Virus record (IMG/VR): IMGVR_UViG_3300033553_000338
Location: 62,001 to 126,000 of that record
Source: a virus
Direction: 5' to 3' (one strand)
Length of the DNA stretch: 64,000 nt
In this document: piece after piece, positions 8,562-17,478 of the stretch
Layout: every line of letters begins with the position of its first letter
How positions within the stretch are numbered: the first letter of the stretch is position 1
Made by a program: the position numbers and the translations under genes
The notes under the pieces: model-generated
Told to the model about the DNA's origin: nothing
Seen by the model: only the letters and a program-made list of their open reading frames with translations
Database searches by the model: none

Positions 8562-9192
8562 TATCAACAATCTTTGCAAGCAACTCATCCACCTGGACCA
8601 TCCGGTAGGTTTCGTCTCCAATCAGTATCTCCGAACCGATGTAAGAATCAAAACGAATCTTGTCACCGGGAACAACCCAATCAACATTTTTGGCCACAGA
8701 AATTACCACACCACCAAGGGTAGGGGCTTCAAACTTAATGTTGTCCTCCATTCCCACGTTGGTAATTACCTCACTGTCTTCCATATCCAGCTCTTCCACC
8801 TTGGTGCTTGTGATACGTACCAATGCCCGGCCTTCACCTGGCACAATTGTTTTTTCGTTGAATACTTTTGTCTTCGAGCTCATTAGCAACATACTTTCAT
8901 GAATCATTTTAATGTACCCTTTCTCGTGTGTAGGGATACCAAAACCGGATAATTGGAACACAATTGCATAGCCACTATCCGGGGTAATGTCCATACATTC
9001 TTTTGATTTCTCAAGGACCTCAACTATATACAGCTTATCCTCTTTGAACCTTACCTGGTGTCCAAAGTCATCGCTTCCTTCGGCCAGTAAAATCCCATCT
9101 TCAGTCTTCTGGCTATCTTCGCGGATAACCATCGTCTTTACATTCTTGTTAAGCGGCCTGATGGAATCACGCCTCTCATTAGTATCAATCAT
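8533..9192 (-). CDS. GroES-like co-chaperonin, enlarged
   Basis: A 219-aa protein about twice GroES size. The start IRPLNKNVKTMVIREDSQK then GILLAEG matches the first strand and loop of GroES, and the C-terminal part VVISVAKNVDWVVPGDKIRF, then GSEILIGDETYRMVQVDELL, matches the conserved GroES end (KVGDKVLF...ILAV). Between them, about residues 40-150 contain a second beta-rich segment with IVPGEGRALVRI, so it may be a tandem or an expanded mobile-loop domain. It would cap the phage GroEL encoded 20 kb away (28672-30282) or host GroEL to fold virion proteins, as T4 gp31 does. It sits next to the terminase in the late block. The assignment is by motif, not by database search. Confidence 0.75.
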   Translation of the reverse strand: MIDTNERRDSIRPLNKNVKTMVIREDSQKTEDGILLAEGSDDFGHQVRFKEDKLYIVEVLEKSKECMDITPDSGYAIVFQLSGFGIPTHEKGYIKMIHESMLLMSSKTKVFNEKTIVPGEGRALVRITSTKVEELDMEDSEVITNVGMEDNIKFEAPTLGGVVISVAKNVDWVVPGDKIRFDSYIGSEILIGDETYRMVQVDELLAKIVDNEPATNEAN

Positions 9193-9220
9193 ACATTAAA
9201 GGTTTTTATTAATAAAGTAC

Positions 9221-9232
9221 TAATATACGAAA
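9221..9232 (-). promoter_or_regulatory. TTTCGTATATTA motif upstream of GroES-like gene
   Basis: The minus strand reads TTTCGTATATTA, 29 nt upstream of the GroES-like start and overlapping nothing. It shares the TTCGTATA core with at least ten other gene-block leaders in this window. Probable promoter; position and recurrence only. Confidence 0.45.
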
Positions 9233-9237
9233 TATTG

Positions 9238-11523
9238 TTATAAATCGAATTCAAGTAGCTTCTCTTTTTCTTCAACAACCCAATTAAAAGGTGTTTTCTC
9301 TACAGATTCCTCAAAACCCGGAGCATCCATTGGGTTAGAGTAAGAGAGGTTTAACTTCTCATGAGCGCTTCGGGCATCTTTGGACTTTTCTGTGATCACC
9401 CCAAACTCCCGATACCCTTCCTCATTGATGAAGTACCCCAGGTATTTTATCTCTTTGGACTTCCGAACTTCCTTCTGTACGTTCACATTTAATGCAGCAT
9501 CGTCCTCGTCCAGCAATTCACACATACCCATGGCCACCACCAAGTCAAATTTTCCCTTCAGCTCATAGCTGAAATTGATCAGGTTCTCGACCATCTCCAG
9601 AAAGAAAATATTCTCTCCGTAGTCGATGATGTAATCCTTGATCAGTCCGATGTAGTGCTGAATTGTTTTGACCTTGATACTGGTACCTTCAATCCGGGCC
9701 ATTTTCTTGGCTTTGGCCGGGTTCACGTTGTTGGTATTGATGGAAACTTCCTTGGCGATGTACCGGAGCATCTTTCTTCTCCGGAAATAGCTGATCACTT
9801 CCTTACGCGTTCTCTCTACGTTCAGTCGTGCATTGTAATACACCGCAAGTTTCAGTGCCCGTTCATAAGCTTCCCGTTCATCGTTGGGCCGGTCCATATA
9901 GTAGGCCACGTAAATGTTGTTGGTCTTTTCCGAAGACAGGTATTTTTTCTTGATGGCTATGGCGAATTTAGATCCTTTCTCTCCAACCAGGGAGTTTGCC
10001 ACACCATAGTCGATACCATCGACTCCACCAATGTATAAATTTGCAGGTACTTTGCCCCCAGGAGCTTTCTCAGGTTCTTCAATGATGTGGACCTTGCCAC
10101 CGGCCATCTCTTCAAACTTAACGCCTGTAATGACCCCCTTTTCGTTTTTTATCCAAAATAAATCCCCAACGCGATCTTCGGGAATTCCTTTTACGGTCCG
10201 GATATTTCGTTTGACTCCCTCCAGCTTAATCTTATCAAAGTCGTTTGTACCTGATTTGCTAAAAGCTTCGCGGGGCCAGAACGGGTATTCGGCAGCATGA
10301 TCCGTTAATCCTTTTACGTTACCAGCATCTTCCTGCTTTTTCCGTTCCCGGACTTCCTCCTCTAATACCTTGGCACAATCAACTACGCCATGCTTATCTA
10401 TGTATTTAAACGAGAACGCATAAGCTGGAAAAAAGAATCCCTGGAATTCCGGTTCCCCGGAGTCTGTGAAAGGAGAGTGGAGTCCCAGCATCCCAGCTGC
10501 CTCGGGCTGATAAAAAGCCTCCATCAAGCCGGCAAGGTTCTCACCATTACTTCCTTCGTCTCCTCCGGTGCCCCAAACGACCATTGTGCCCATTTTGATT
10601 CCACCAGTTTTAATCAACCCCCTTGCGGCAGAGATAACTTTGCCCAGTCCTTTAAAGGATCCGGCCTCTTCCAGGAACACATATCGGCAACGTGATCCCC
10701 TCAACTTGCTGGGTTTGTCGATCACTTTGGCCATGATGGTCGATAACCACCCGGATGCAGTCCCTTCCTTATCTTTGGTACCTGCAGTTTTTACCGCTGC
10801 AGTATCACTGACATGCCTCAGCTTCTTCATCCCACGCTGGGTATTGGAGTTCAGCCAGTCTAGCTGGGTACTGGCCTTATTCATTACACCATCACCTCCC
10901 AGCAGGTAACCCTCAAAGGAAGCACAGAACATGACCTTACTCCCTTTCTGTACCGTATAAGTATTTGTGGCACAGGACGCTGCATACTCAGACATACCAC
11001 ATCCACGGGGCTTAACACAAACAGCATCGTCCTCTTTATGCCAACTCCATTCCAGGTAGTGTGACCATGCGTAGTGGTATTCAATAAATTTGGGGTGTTT
11101 AATTTCCTCGGTAACAACGGAGCCTTCCTTTTCGCGGACCGGTAGGTTGTAATAGTTCAGCCAGTAGTAAAGATCCCCCGGACATCGGAACCCGTTAATT
11201 TCGTATCCTTGTGTACACCTGCGGTATTCTTCATCCCAGTAGGCTTTGTACTTTGCAGTTTTAAACGGGGCTTTTGTGTAATACTTGTTTTTTTCATGGA
11301 AGATTGCCGCAGGACGGAACCAGTTAGAATCAAATCGCTCAGTTAGCTGTTTATACTTCGAGAGTTTCCATAGATCCTTATTCATGTCCATCCAGGTGTT
11401 GATGGACCCATCCATCAAGCCTTCATCGATAGCTCTTTTATTCTTCTGAATATTTGACCGATAACTCTTGGAGTTAAACTTTTCAAGAAGTTCTAACCAT
11501 TCTGTATACGTGTACTTTTGCAT
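9238..11523 (-). CDS. terL: Large terminase subunit
   Basis: A 761-aa packaging motor. The ATPase has a Walker A-like loop near residues 171-182 (KPRGCGMSEYAA) and a Walker B with catalytic glutamate near 281-286 (YVFLEEAG). The nuclease half has GGVDGIDYGV around residue 500, the first acidic cluster of the RNase H fold, and a later acidic site around ELLDEDDAA. It cuts and pumps concatemeric DNA through the portal. The roughly 160-residue N-terminal extension before Walker A is unusual for small TerL but typical for the large Bacteroidetes phage forms. It is followed by a 75-aa gene that could be a small terminase, but I see no HTH to support that. Confidence 0.88.
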   Translation of the reverse strand: MQKYTYTEWLELLEKFNSKSYRSNIQKNKRAIDEGLMDGSINTWMDMNKDLWKLSKYKQLTERFDSNWFRPAAIFHEKNKYYTKAPFKTAKYKAYWDEEYRRCTQGYEINGFRCPGDLYYWLNYYNLPVREKEGSVVTEEIKHPKFIEYHYAWSHYLEWSWHKEDDAVCVKPRGCGMSEYAASCATNTYTVQKGSKVMFCASFEGYLLGGDGVMNKASTQLDWLNSNTQRGMKKLRHVSDTAAVKTAGTKDKEGTASGWLSTIMAKVIDKPSKLRGSRCRYVFLEEAGSFKGLGKVISAARGLIKTGGIKMGTMVVWGTGGDEGSNGENLAGLMEAFYQPEAAGMLGLHSPFTDSGEPEFQGFFFPAYAFSFKYIDKHGVVDCAKVLEEEVRERKKQEDAGNVKGLTDHAAEYPFWPREAFSKSGTNDFDKIKLEGVKRNIRTVKGIPEDRVGDLFWIKNEKGVITGVKFEEMAGGKVHIIEEPEKAPGGKVPANLYIGGVDGIDYGVANSLVGEKGSKFAIAIKKKYLSSEKTNNIYVAYYMDRPNDEREAYERALKLAVYYNARLNVERTRKEVISYFRRRKMLRYIAKEVSINTNNVNPAKAKKMARIEGTSIKVKTIQHYIGLIKDYIIDYGENIFFLEMVENLINFSYELKGKFDLVVAMGMCELLDEDDAALNVNVQKEVRKSKEIKYLGYFINEEGYREFGVITEKSKDARSAHEKLNLSYSNPMDAPGFEESVEKTPFNWVVEEKEKLLEFDL

Positions 11524-11529
11524 CTCACA

Positions 11530-11757
11530 TTACCCTTTAAGCATGTCGTATGCAGCTTGTAGGTGGAGCATTGCTAAGTATTTTTTCATATCCCCCGTTT
11601 TCCGGTGTCCCTGCTGCATACGATCAATCATAATATCTAGGACAACCTCATCTGTTGTGCCGGGGTAATTGCCTTCGGCAAATCTAACTATCTGATCCTT
11701 AACCCCGGTTTCGGAATCTCCTAGACCGTATACCCGGCCAGCTTTAATTATTTCCAT
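11530..11757 (-). CDS. Small hypothetical protein upstream of terL
   Basis: A 75-aa acidic helical protein (MEIIKAGRVYGLGDSETG onward) directly upstream of terL, 6 nt away, and overlapping the amidase stop by one base. The position invites a small-terminase label, but no HTH or DNA-binding pattern is visible and it is shorter than most TerS. I leave it unassigned. Confidence 0.65.
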   Translation of the reverse strand: MEIIKAGRVYGLGDSETGVKDQIVRFAEGNYPGTTDEVVLDIMIDRMQQGHRKTGDMKKYLAMLHLQAAYDMLKG

Positions 11758-12404
11758 TATTTTACTTTATAAGTGTCTGTAATATAATCAACTATGGCAT
11801 CAAAATGCATCGCTGCAACATCACTTTCCCCCTGGGGAGACATAATATATCTGCAGTCGCGCTCCGTGTCCATAAAAAAATTCTCTGTTAAAACTGCAGG
11901 ACATTGGGTATTGGTGAGCATATAGAATCTTGCTTCCTTGTCATGGTCACCATCACTCAAATCAAACCGCATCCTCCAGTCTTTACCCCATTTCTCCTGG
12001 GCATTGTAGCACAGAAAAGAGGCAATGTCGTCACTCCGAGTTTTACCAGGGGAAGTGTAGCATTCCCATCCGGTTCCTCCCCCAGCATTGGCATGGATGG
12101 AGATTAAAAATGAGTCCGGAAATCTTGTGTATAGTGAGTTTGCCCTGCGTACCCGTTCCCCCAGTGAGTTATCCAGGGTAGGGAGGTGGGTGAAATAAAC
12201 CGTTGCACCGGCCATATCCAAAAGATATTTGAGCTTCATGCAGACCGTTCTGTTAAACCCCCATTCAAGAAGTTGTTTCCCATCACTCCAGACAGGGGAT
12301 CTTTTCCCTGGAGTATCCGATCCGTGACCGGCATCCAGCATAATGATTCCTTTAAAGTGTCCCAGTGGGCCATCACCACCTCTGTAGTTTCCTAATAAGT
12401 CCAT
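11757..12404 (-). CDS. N-acetylmuramoyl-L-alanine amidase (Amidase_3 type)
   Basis: A 215-aa peptidoglycan hydrolase. Zinc ligands of the Amidase_3 fold are visible: GIIMLDAGHGSDTPG (His about residue 27), a glutamate in LLEWGFNRTV (about 48), and SIHANAGGG (His about 103); the catalytic glutamate is probably in AVLTENFFM near residue 173. It cleaves the bond between MurNAc and the stem peptide. No signal peptide is seen, so it acts either after lysis membrane disruption or as a virion-associated entry enzyme; its place among packaging genes favours a late protein. A second wall hydrolase, GH24 lysozyme, is encoded at 56737-57300. Confidence 0.88.
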   Translation of the reverse strand: MDLLGNYRGGDGPLGHFKGIIMLDAGHGSDTPGKRSPVWSDGKQLLEWGFNRTVCMKLKYLLDMAGATVYFTHLPTLDNSLGERVRRANSLYTRFPDSFLISIHANAGGGTGWECYTSPGKTRSDDIASFLCYNAQEKWGKDWRMRFDLSDGDHDKEARFYMLTNTQCPAVLTENFFMDTERDCRYIMSPQGESDVAAMHFDAIVDYITDTYKVK

Positions 12405-12727
12405 ACCACCTCCGAATCAAATTCATCTTCATACAGAAACCCGTCATTCGCCAGGACCTCCGGGCTACTATCGTCACTGCTGTCGTAACAAAACCGGCAC
12501 TTAAATTTTTCTTTACCCTTCTCCAGACGATCCCTAAAGAGCCTTCGCATATCCTTTAATTTCCAGTTGTCCGGAAATTTGCTACTCTCTTTGTAAGAGT
12601 ATCCAGCCTCTGCACTCCACACTTCAAATGAGACCCACGTAGTTCCATTGAACTGGTAAATCTTCTCGGTGTATACCGCATCGGCAGCAAGTGTCTTTGC
12701 GAACTTTCTTAAATCATTTTTAAGCAT
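12392..12727 (-). CDS. Hypothetical protein
   Basis: Using the ATG at 12725-12727 (MLKNDLRKFAK) gives 111 aa; an earlier in-frame ATG adds nine residues. The product has a CRFC pair and an aromatic-rich middle (YQFNGTTWVSFEVW), ending VVWTY. It overlaps the amidase start by 13 nt, so the two are coupled. I do not recognise it. Confidence 0.6.
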   Translation of the reverse strand: MLKNDLRKFAKTLAADAVYTEKIYQFNGTTWVSFEVWSAEAGYSYKESSKFPDNWKLKDMRRLFRDRLEKGKEKFKCRFCYDSSDDSSPEVLANDGFLYEDEFDSEVVWTY

Positions 12728-12799
12728 TTTCTTCAATTTTATCAATAATCTCAATTGATCGAATGTATCTTCCTTTCTGCAGATCTTATTCTTACTCTA

Positions 12800-12828
12800 A
12801 TTTAATGATTAAATTCTATTATACGAAA
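12800..12828 (-). promoter_or_regulatory. TTTCGTATAATAG motif with TTAATCATTAAA
   Basis: The minus strand reads TTTCGTATAATAG followed by AATTTAATCATTAAATT, between the stop of the 735-aa gene and the next minus-strand gene. The same two-part element is found at 4650-4676, and in plus orientation at 31347-31372. It is a good candidate for a phage promoter class with an AT-rich inverted repeat. Confidence 0.5.
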
Positions 12829-12839
12829 CTTATCTGTAT

Positions 12840-15047
12840 TTATTCTAGGGGCATAAATTCTAAATCAGAGAAAGGTACAAGGACGAATGCCGGACTTTTC
12901 CCTTGCACGTATCCCCCCGGTAATACAGCTGTGTCAAAGAACCCTGCCATTTTCCGTGTCACTGGGCCTTTGTAGGCTGTCATAGTTACAGAACTCATGT
13001 TATCTCCTTTACGAAGGGATATAAGGAATTCTTCCCTTGAACCATCATTGAGTCGTTTAGTTATAACTGCATGAATAACTATGTTTTGTGGAGCTACACC
13101 GTTAAGAACAGTAGCCCGTAATTCAGTGGTAATTGATGATTCATACTGGCCAGTTGTTACGAATCTTAAATCTACAGTAGGAGATTCCATGCCACTTGGC
13201 GTAAGCTCGCTATCGTAGTAGGTCACTCCGGACGTTTCGTAGATCAGGACAATGGCCCCTGCCGGGGTGATTAGAACATTCCCGAAATAAATGTTGGTTG
13301 CCGGCTTTGGGGTACCTTCAGATAATCCACCTACCGGTTCCTGTCCGTTGGTTCCCCGGGTGGTTGTACCCGATACCAGGTACTTGCCGGTCATGGGCAT
13401 GTACTTAACGGTGAGCCCTATATTGGTCTCTGAAAGAATTGGAAAAGCGTTATCGTATTCAAGTATTTTGATATTTTTCATATCCCCTCCAAACATTGCA
13501 AGCGTTGGAGTCTTAGGGTATGCTGTGGCGGCTCTCAAGTGATACTCAATCGTGTTGGGGATTCCGGGGATTCCAGAGTACCTGACAAAGAGGTAAAATT
13601 GATAGTTATCAGGTACATTCACATCTACCTTATCCTTAACGTACAATACCTGATTCGGGACATTGGCTGGATTGAATAGTTGAACAGTCTTGACCTTGGT
13701 TAACTCGGTATCGTAACGCACGAGTACAGGAGTGATTGTAACAGTGCCACCACCCTGATAGAATGAGGTAGTATCATCGTATCCGAAAAAGAAGGCGGCA
13801 TCTTCCTGAATATCACCACTTATTGATGATCCCTGAATTGAGGTTACCACCACACTACTATCAGTGCCCAGCAGCGGATTCTCTTCAGGGTTAGGTATAA
13901 TTATTTCCTCAGCTATCTCTGAAACAACCAAAGGTGTCAGGGCCGCGAAGTTTACTACATCCTGATTGAACACCAAATCCCCAGAAGGGGTAAAGGTTCG
14001 GTCCCCCTGGCCAAAAATGTTACGGGCATATTGCTTTGTGACGATATCGATCTCCACCACATCTTTGGATAACACCAAGGTCTTCCATTCCAGAATACCC
14101 GAATTACTAGGGATTCCTACGCGAACGCTCACATCATCATCCCAGGAACCTGCGGGGATACTCTTCTGGATCTTCCAGGTTACCGTGATGTCCGTATCCG
14201 AACTTACTGCATTGACCAGATCCGGGAAAACCGAAAAGTCCAGCTTACCCCCGGTGGATCCAATCTGCAGGTAATCGCTATTGCCGGCATACACTCCTTT
14301 ATCTGAGTGCTCCCCAAAGTGCAGGTAGGAAAATGTTCCCTGGCTTCCGGGGCTCTTCCGAAGACATACAATTGTTGAGGCTACTGCTCCGGGGAGTAAT
14401 TCCCCGTTGGCAGCATCAAATGCAAGGATTACTCCTCTGCGTCCTTTGATCTCAGCAAGATCTTCCGCAGCCCGGTCATAGTTCCCAAGGGAATCCAATA
14501 TCCTCAAGGCCGTAGGGATCTGCTCCACATCATCAACCAGAACTTCCATTTCAATACGCTCACCTGCCGGGATTACACCGGTTTCTGTGGTTGCGCTCAC
14601 CAACCATTTCTGGAACTTTGCGCTCTCACCAGCTGCTAGGGCAGGGGGGTTGATCTGGGTTATTACCCAGTAGTTGTACCATGTTACATTAAATGTGTAA
14701 CTGGTTTCCAATCCCGGGAAGTATAAAGAGAAAGTTGCCTCGTTTCCGAAGTTATCGATGCCCGGTGACCCAATGGCCCGGTCCATGACATTTACGGTAA
14801 CGGTGAGTGGCTTGTCCGGCAGGACAGCATCATCACTCAAAACCACATCATACCGGGACTCGGTATCACTCAGCTGCAGATTCACAGCCTGGCCCAGCTC
14901 CCCGGTAATGTTTACCTGGAACTCAATACGGGCAGCACCGGCAATGGTACTACGTCTTCCTTGAAATAAATTTCCGAAATTCAGACTGTAACTTGACTCA
15001 CCTGCTAATGAAAACCTTCCATCCGCAGAACTTACTGATAATACCAT
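12840..15047 (-). CDS. Large beta-rich virion protein (structural, function unknown)
   Basis: A 735-aa protein rich in Val, Thr, Ser and Gly with repeated Ig/FN3-like strand patterns (ITGELGQAVNLQLSD, TVTVNVMDRA, SYTFNVTWYNYW). It starts MVLSVSSADGRFSLAG. No enzymatic motif or transmembrane helix is visible. The composition and its place in the late block suggest a tail, adhesin or head-decoration protein. It lies 6 nt downstream of the next gene in the operon. A tail-needle or stabilisation protein is an alternative. Confidence 0.65.
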   Translation of the reverse strand: MVLSVSSADGRFSLAGESSYSLNFGNLFQGRRSTIAGAARIEFQVNITGELGQAVNLQLSDTESRYDVVLSDDAVLPDKPLTVTVNVMDRAIGSPGIDNFGNEATFSLYFPGLETSYTFNVTWYNYWVITQINPPALAAGESAKFQKWLVSATTETGVIPAGERIEMEVLVDDVEQIPTALRILDSLGNYDRAAEDLAEIKGRRGVILAFDAANGELLPGAVASTIVCLRKSPGSQGTFSYLHFGEHSDKGVYAGNSDYLQIGSTGGKLDFSVFPDLVNAVSSDTDITVTWKIQKSIPAGSWDDDVSVRVGIPSNSGILEWKTLVLSKDVVEIDIVTKQYARNIFGQGDRTFTPSGDLVFNQDVVNFAALTPLVVSEIAEEIIIPNPEENPLLGTDSSVVVTSIQGSSISGDIQEDAAFFFGYDDTTSFYQGGGTVTITPVLVRYDTELTKVKTVQLFNPANVPNQVLYVKDKVDVNVPDNYQFYLFVRYSGIPGIPNTIEYHLRAATAYPKTPTLAMFGGDMKNIKILEYDNAFPILSETNIGLTVKYMPMTGKYLVSGTTTRGTNGQEPVGGLSEGTPKPATNIYFGNVLITPAGAIVLIYETSGVTYYDSELTPSGMESPTVDLRFVTTGQYESSITTELRATVLNGVAPQNIVIHAVITKRLNDGSREEFLISLRKGDNMSSVTMTAYKGPVTRKMAGFFDTAVLPGGYVQGKSPAFVLVPFSDLEFMPLE

Positions 15048-15053
15048 ATATTT

Positions 15054-15602
15054 TTAGTTGTTATATCCTTCTTCGTTATCCCCTCGAATTCCGCGATCCA
15101 ATCCCATCTCCATCTGAACCTTACGCTCAAGCTCGGAGATGCCATCGTCCAGGAATCCCAGGTCTTTAATCTGTTTGATTGCATCCCCAACCTTATACTT
15201 TTGCCGTCCATGATCGTCTGTTGCCATAAAATCAATCGCATCGTAGTGCTCTCGAATCTTATGCACAACATTACGGGCAGACATCAAAAGCAATGATAGG
15301 GATGTATGTAGCAATGACTTGTACTTGTACGCGGCCATGGCCATGATTGGAAAATCTACATCCTCAATAGTGAACCCACAATCCGATAAAGAGGCCATCA
15401 CTGCTTCGATCTCTGAAATATCCCGGTAAGGACCTCCATAGTTATAGGCCAGGTAGAGGAACTTGAAATACTTAAAAGGCATATCATCATTGATCGCCTT
15501 CCCATATTTAAAAAGATTCTCAAACTCTGTAACCAGCAGGATCTCGGGTACGTTGAGCTTAAACTCATCACCGGTCCACTCAAAGAATTGTACTTTTGCC
15601 AT
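15054..15602 (-). CDS. Hypothetical late protein (182 aa)
   Basis: Begins MAKVQFFEWTGDEFKLNVPEIL and is largely helical in the middle (FPIMAMAAYKYKSLLHTSLS). It ends in an acidic, Asn-rich tail. It abuts the upstream gene (stop and start share 15602) and lies directly before the 735-aa protein. It could be a head-tail connector or assembly protein by position; there is no motif to confirm this. Confidence 0.65.
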   Translation of the reverse strand: MAKVQFFEWTGDEFKLNVPEILLVTEFENLFKYGKAINDDMPFKYFKFLYLAYNYGGPYRDISEIEAVMASLSDCGFTIEDVDFPIMAMAAYKYKSLLHTSLSLLLMSARNVVHKIREHYDAIDFMATDDHGRQKYKVGDAIKQIKDLGFLDDGISELERKVQMEMGLDRGIRGDNEEGYNN

Positions 15603-16075
15603 TATTCTAAATTTCGTGCATACGTAGCGATTCCGATGCTCAACACGTCCAGCTGGCCTTCAGGGTACAAGTACTCTTCCATCCACAGCAAAGAAGTGTT
15701 CAATGTTGACAGATCCGTTCTCGGAGCCACATACGCTTTCTTTGATTTAATATTCCGGATCACTTGCCTGGACTCCGTATTCTCCAGGTTGATAAACACA
15801 TCCACATAAGTAGGGGTACCTTCTCCGGGTACTTCGAAATAAAAAACTACCCCCCGGGCACCTGGATGAGCCGTACCAGCTAACAGCAGATTTACTTCCA
15901 ACTGTAGTTTGGCCAGTACGTCAACAAAGAGCAGGTCAACTAAGACTTCCTTGGTCCACACGTAGTAGACAATTCCGGAGCCCCGTAAGGTACCGGCCTC
16001 ATCAGCTACCAGTTGCAGCTCATTGAAGTTAGTTGTTGCTATCGGATTTAGAAGCTCGGGTCTTTGTAATTTCAT
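15602..16075 (-). CDS. Hypothetical late protein (157 aa), beta-rich
   Basis: Starts MKLQRPELLNPIATTNF and contains GVVFYFEVPGEGTPTYVDVF, an alternating hydrophobic pattern of beta strands. It overlaps the following gene's start by one base and the preceding gene's end by about 47 nt. Function unknown; a head-tail joining or tail-completion protein would fit the position. Confidence 0.62.
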   Translation of the reverse strand: MKLQRPELLNPIATTNFNELQLVADEAGTLRGSGIVYYVWTKEVLVDLLFVDVLAKLQLEVNLLLAGTAHPGARGVVFYFEVPGEGTPTYVDVFINLENTESRQVIRNIKSKKAYVAPRTDLSTLNTSLLWMEEYLYPEGQLDVLSIGIATYARNLE

Positions 16076-16346
16076 TTTTCAGTCGTGTGTATTCGTAGTT
16101 ATTCTCACTCAGATCTTCCTGCTCTACCAGGTCAAGATCTTTAAAGTTGAAGCGCATCTTTTGGATGGCCTCCGTGGGGGTGAACCAGATACAGTCAATC
16201 CCAATCAGCAATTTACTAAAAGGGGATTTGCCAGCCTCATCCTTTGGGTCTTCCCGCACAATCTCGTACACCATCATCAGTGGACGGTTGGGCAGTTCTT
16301 TGTTCAGCTGAACTATGTCTCCTTCTTTTAGGTACGTTGTGGCCAT
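16029..16346 (-). CDS. Hypothetical late protein (105 aa)
   Basis: Starts MATTYLKEGDIVQLNKELPNR, with a beta-rich N-terminal half that resembles a small SH3/KOW-like barrel, and a charged helical C-terminus. It overlaps both neighbours by tens of bases, typical of this compact operon. Unassigned. Confidence 0.6.
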   Translation of the reverse strand: MATTYLKEGDIVQLNKELPNRPLMMVYEIVREDPKDEAGKSPFSKLLIGIDCIWFTPTEAIQKMRFNFKDLDLVEQEDLSENNYEYTRLKNEITKTRASKSDSNN

Positions 16347-16672
16347 AGCTCTACAGGTTCAAAGGTGAATACTAAACTTGCTGGTTCCTTGGGTACAGTG
16401 ACGTTCGACCGGTAAGTCCGGGCATACACATCATGGAGAATCAACCTCTTCTTTTTTAAAGCCGAAAGCACATTATTAAATGAGTAGGTTGACAACCCCA
16501 GTTTATTGCGTATTTCTTTACGCTCTTCACACCCAATTAAATCGTGCTTGACTATTTCACTAAGTACCATGTATTGAGTCTCCGAGAGGATATTGAAAGT
16601 TCGCAACTTCAAATACCTTAAGATGTACTCCTGCCTTGTAGCTACTGGTACTTTCACTACGTCATTAAGCAT
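16328..16672 (-). CDS. Putative winged-helix DNA-binding protein
   Basis: A 114-aa protein. Residues about 25-80 read LRTFNILSETQYMVLSEIVK, then IRNKLGLSTYSFNNVLSALK and KKRLILHDVYARTYR, the helix-turn-helix and wing pattern of small winged-helix regulators or head-tail adaptors. It overlaps the next gene by 19 nt. It could regulate the late operon, but a structural role cannot be excluded. Confidence 0.6.
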   Translation of the reverse strand: MLNDVVKVPVATRQEYILRYLKLRTFNILSETQYMVLSEIVKHDLIGCEERKEIRNKLGLSTYSFNNVLSALKKKRLILHDVYARTYRSNVTVPKEPASLVFTFEPVELWPQRT

Positions 16673-16706
16673 CGTTTTATTTTTAATCGTTTATATTAAT
16701 ATAACG

Positions 16707-16720
16707 ATTATATACGAAAA
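16707..16720 (-). promoter_or_regulatory. TTTTCGTATATAAT motif
   Basis: The minus strand reads TTTTCGTATATAAT in the gap between the HTH genes (16673-16731), 35 nt upstream of the 16672 start. A nearby AT-rich palindrome (TTATATTAATATAA) lies at 16691-16704. Member of the recurrent TTCGTATA family. Confidence 0.45.
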
Positions 16721-16731
16721 CCCAATGGTCC

Positions 16732-17478
16732 CTACCAATATTTCCTTACAGTACGCTCGGATATCATTAAAAGCTCTGCAATATCACTCTTCCCCTTGTT
16801 CGGAAATTCAATCCTGGCCCTCTTGATGCGCTCGAAGTTGTTGAGCTTCGTGCCTACATACAGCCCCTTACCATGCTTGATGATTGTGTTCTTGGTCATG
16901 GTGCCAATCTCCCGGTCCAGGTACCCAATAGTGGGCAGCACATCGTAGTTGTGGATCCGGTAATCAAAGGAGCTCTCAGCAATCTCTTCCCTCTTCTCCG
17001 TAGAGTCCCTTAAACTCCTTGCCGCAGCCTTGGCCTTACTACGCTCGACTCCCACAAGACGCTCGATTTCATCGCTGTACCAAGTCTTCCTGAATTCACA
17101 GATAGGCTCGACTAAACGTTCACCTTCCTCAACCCACCAGATAGCAGTGTCCAGTAGACCGGGGTTATTGATCAGGGCACGTTGTACCAGGTTGTTACCC
17201 CTCCAGTTGATGATCCTCTGTCTGATTACCATGGACAGCATGAATGAATCCGCTTCCGGGTTGTTCAGCTTGAGGATCTTGAACTGCTCGGCTAGGTACA
17301 GGGTGATCGCTTCCTGGTTAATCTTGGACTCCCAACGCAGGTATGGGTAGTTCTCATAGTAGGGTAAGCCTCTCCCAATAATGGTGGTCACAGGTTCTGT
17401 AGGGTAGGGGCTCCGTGTTTTGAACCATACCGATTCTATAGATGTCTGAAGGTCTTTGTACTTAGCGGTTAAACTCAT
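16732..17478 (-). CDS. HTH-containing protein at the head of the late operon
   Basis: I take the ATG at 17476-17478 (MSLTAKYKDLQTSIESVW), giving 248 aa; an upstream in-frame ATG at 17511 sits inside the promoter-like motif. The last 30 residues, GKSDIAELLMISERTVRKYW, are a clear helix-turn-helix of the AraC/resolvase-like recognition type. The body is helical with many aromatic residues. First gene of the minus-strand block, so it may act as a late regulator or as a small-terminase-like DNA-binding protein. The latter is attractive because no TerS is otherwise identified. Confidence 0.68.
   Translation of the reverse strand: MSLTAKYKDLQTSIESVWFKTRSPYPTEPVTTIIGRGLPYYENYPYLRWESKINQEAITLYLAEQFKILKLNNPEADSFMLSMVIRQRIINWRGNNLVQRALINNPGLLDTAIWWVEEGERLVEPICEFRKTWYSDEIERLVGVERSKAKAAARSLRDSTEKREEIAESSFDYRIHNYDVLPTIGYLDREIGTMTKNTIIKHGKGLYVGTKLNNFERIKRARIEFPNKGKSDIAELLMISERTVRKYW

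Noticed and set aside
11530-11757. Small terminase
   Set aside because: Position fits, but there is no HTH and the protein is short; left unassigned.
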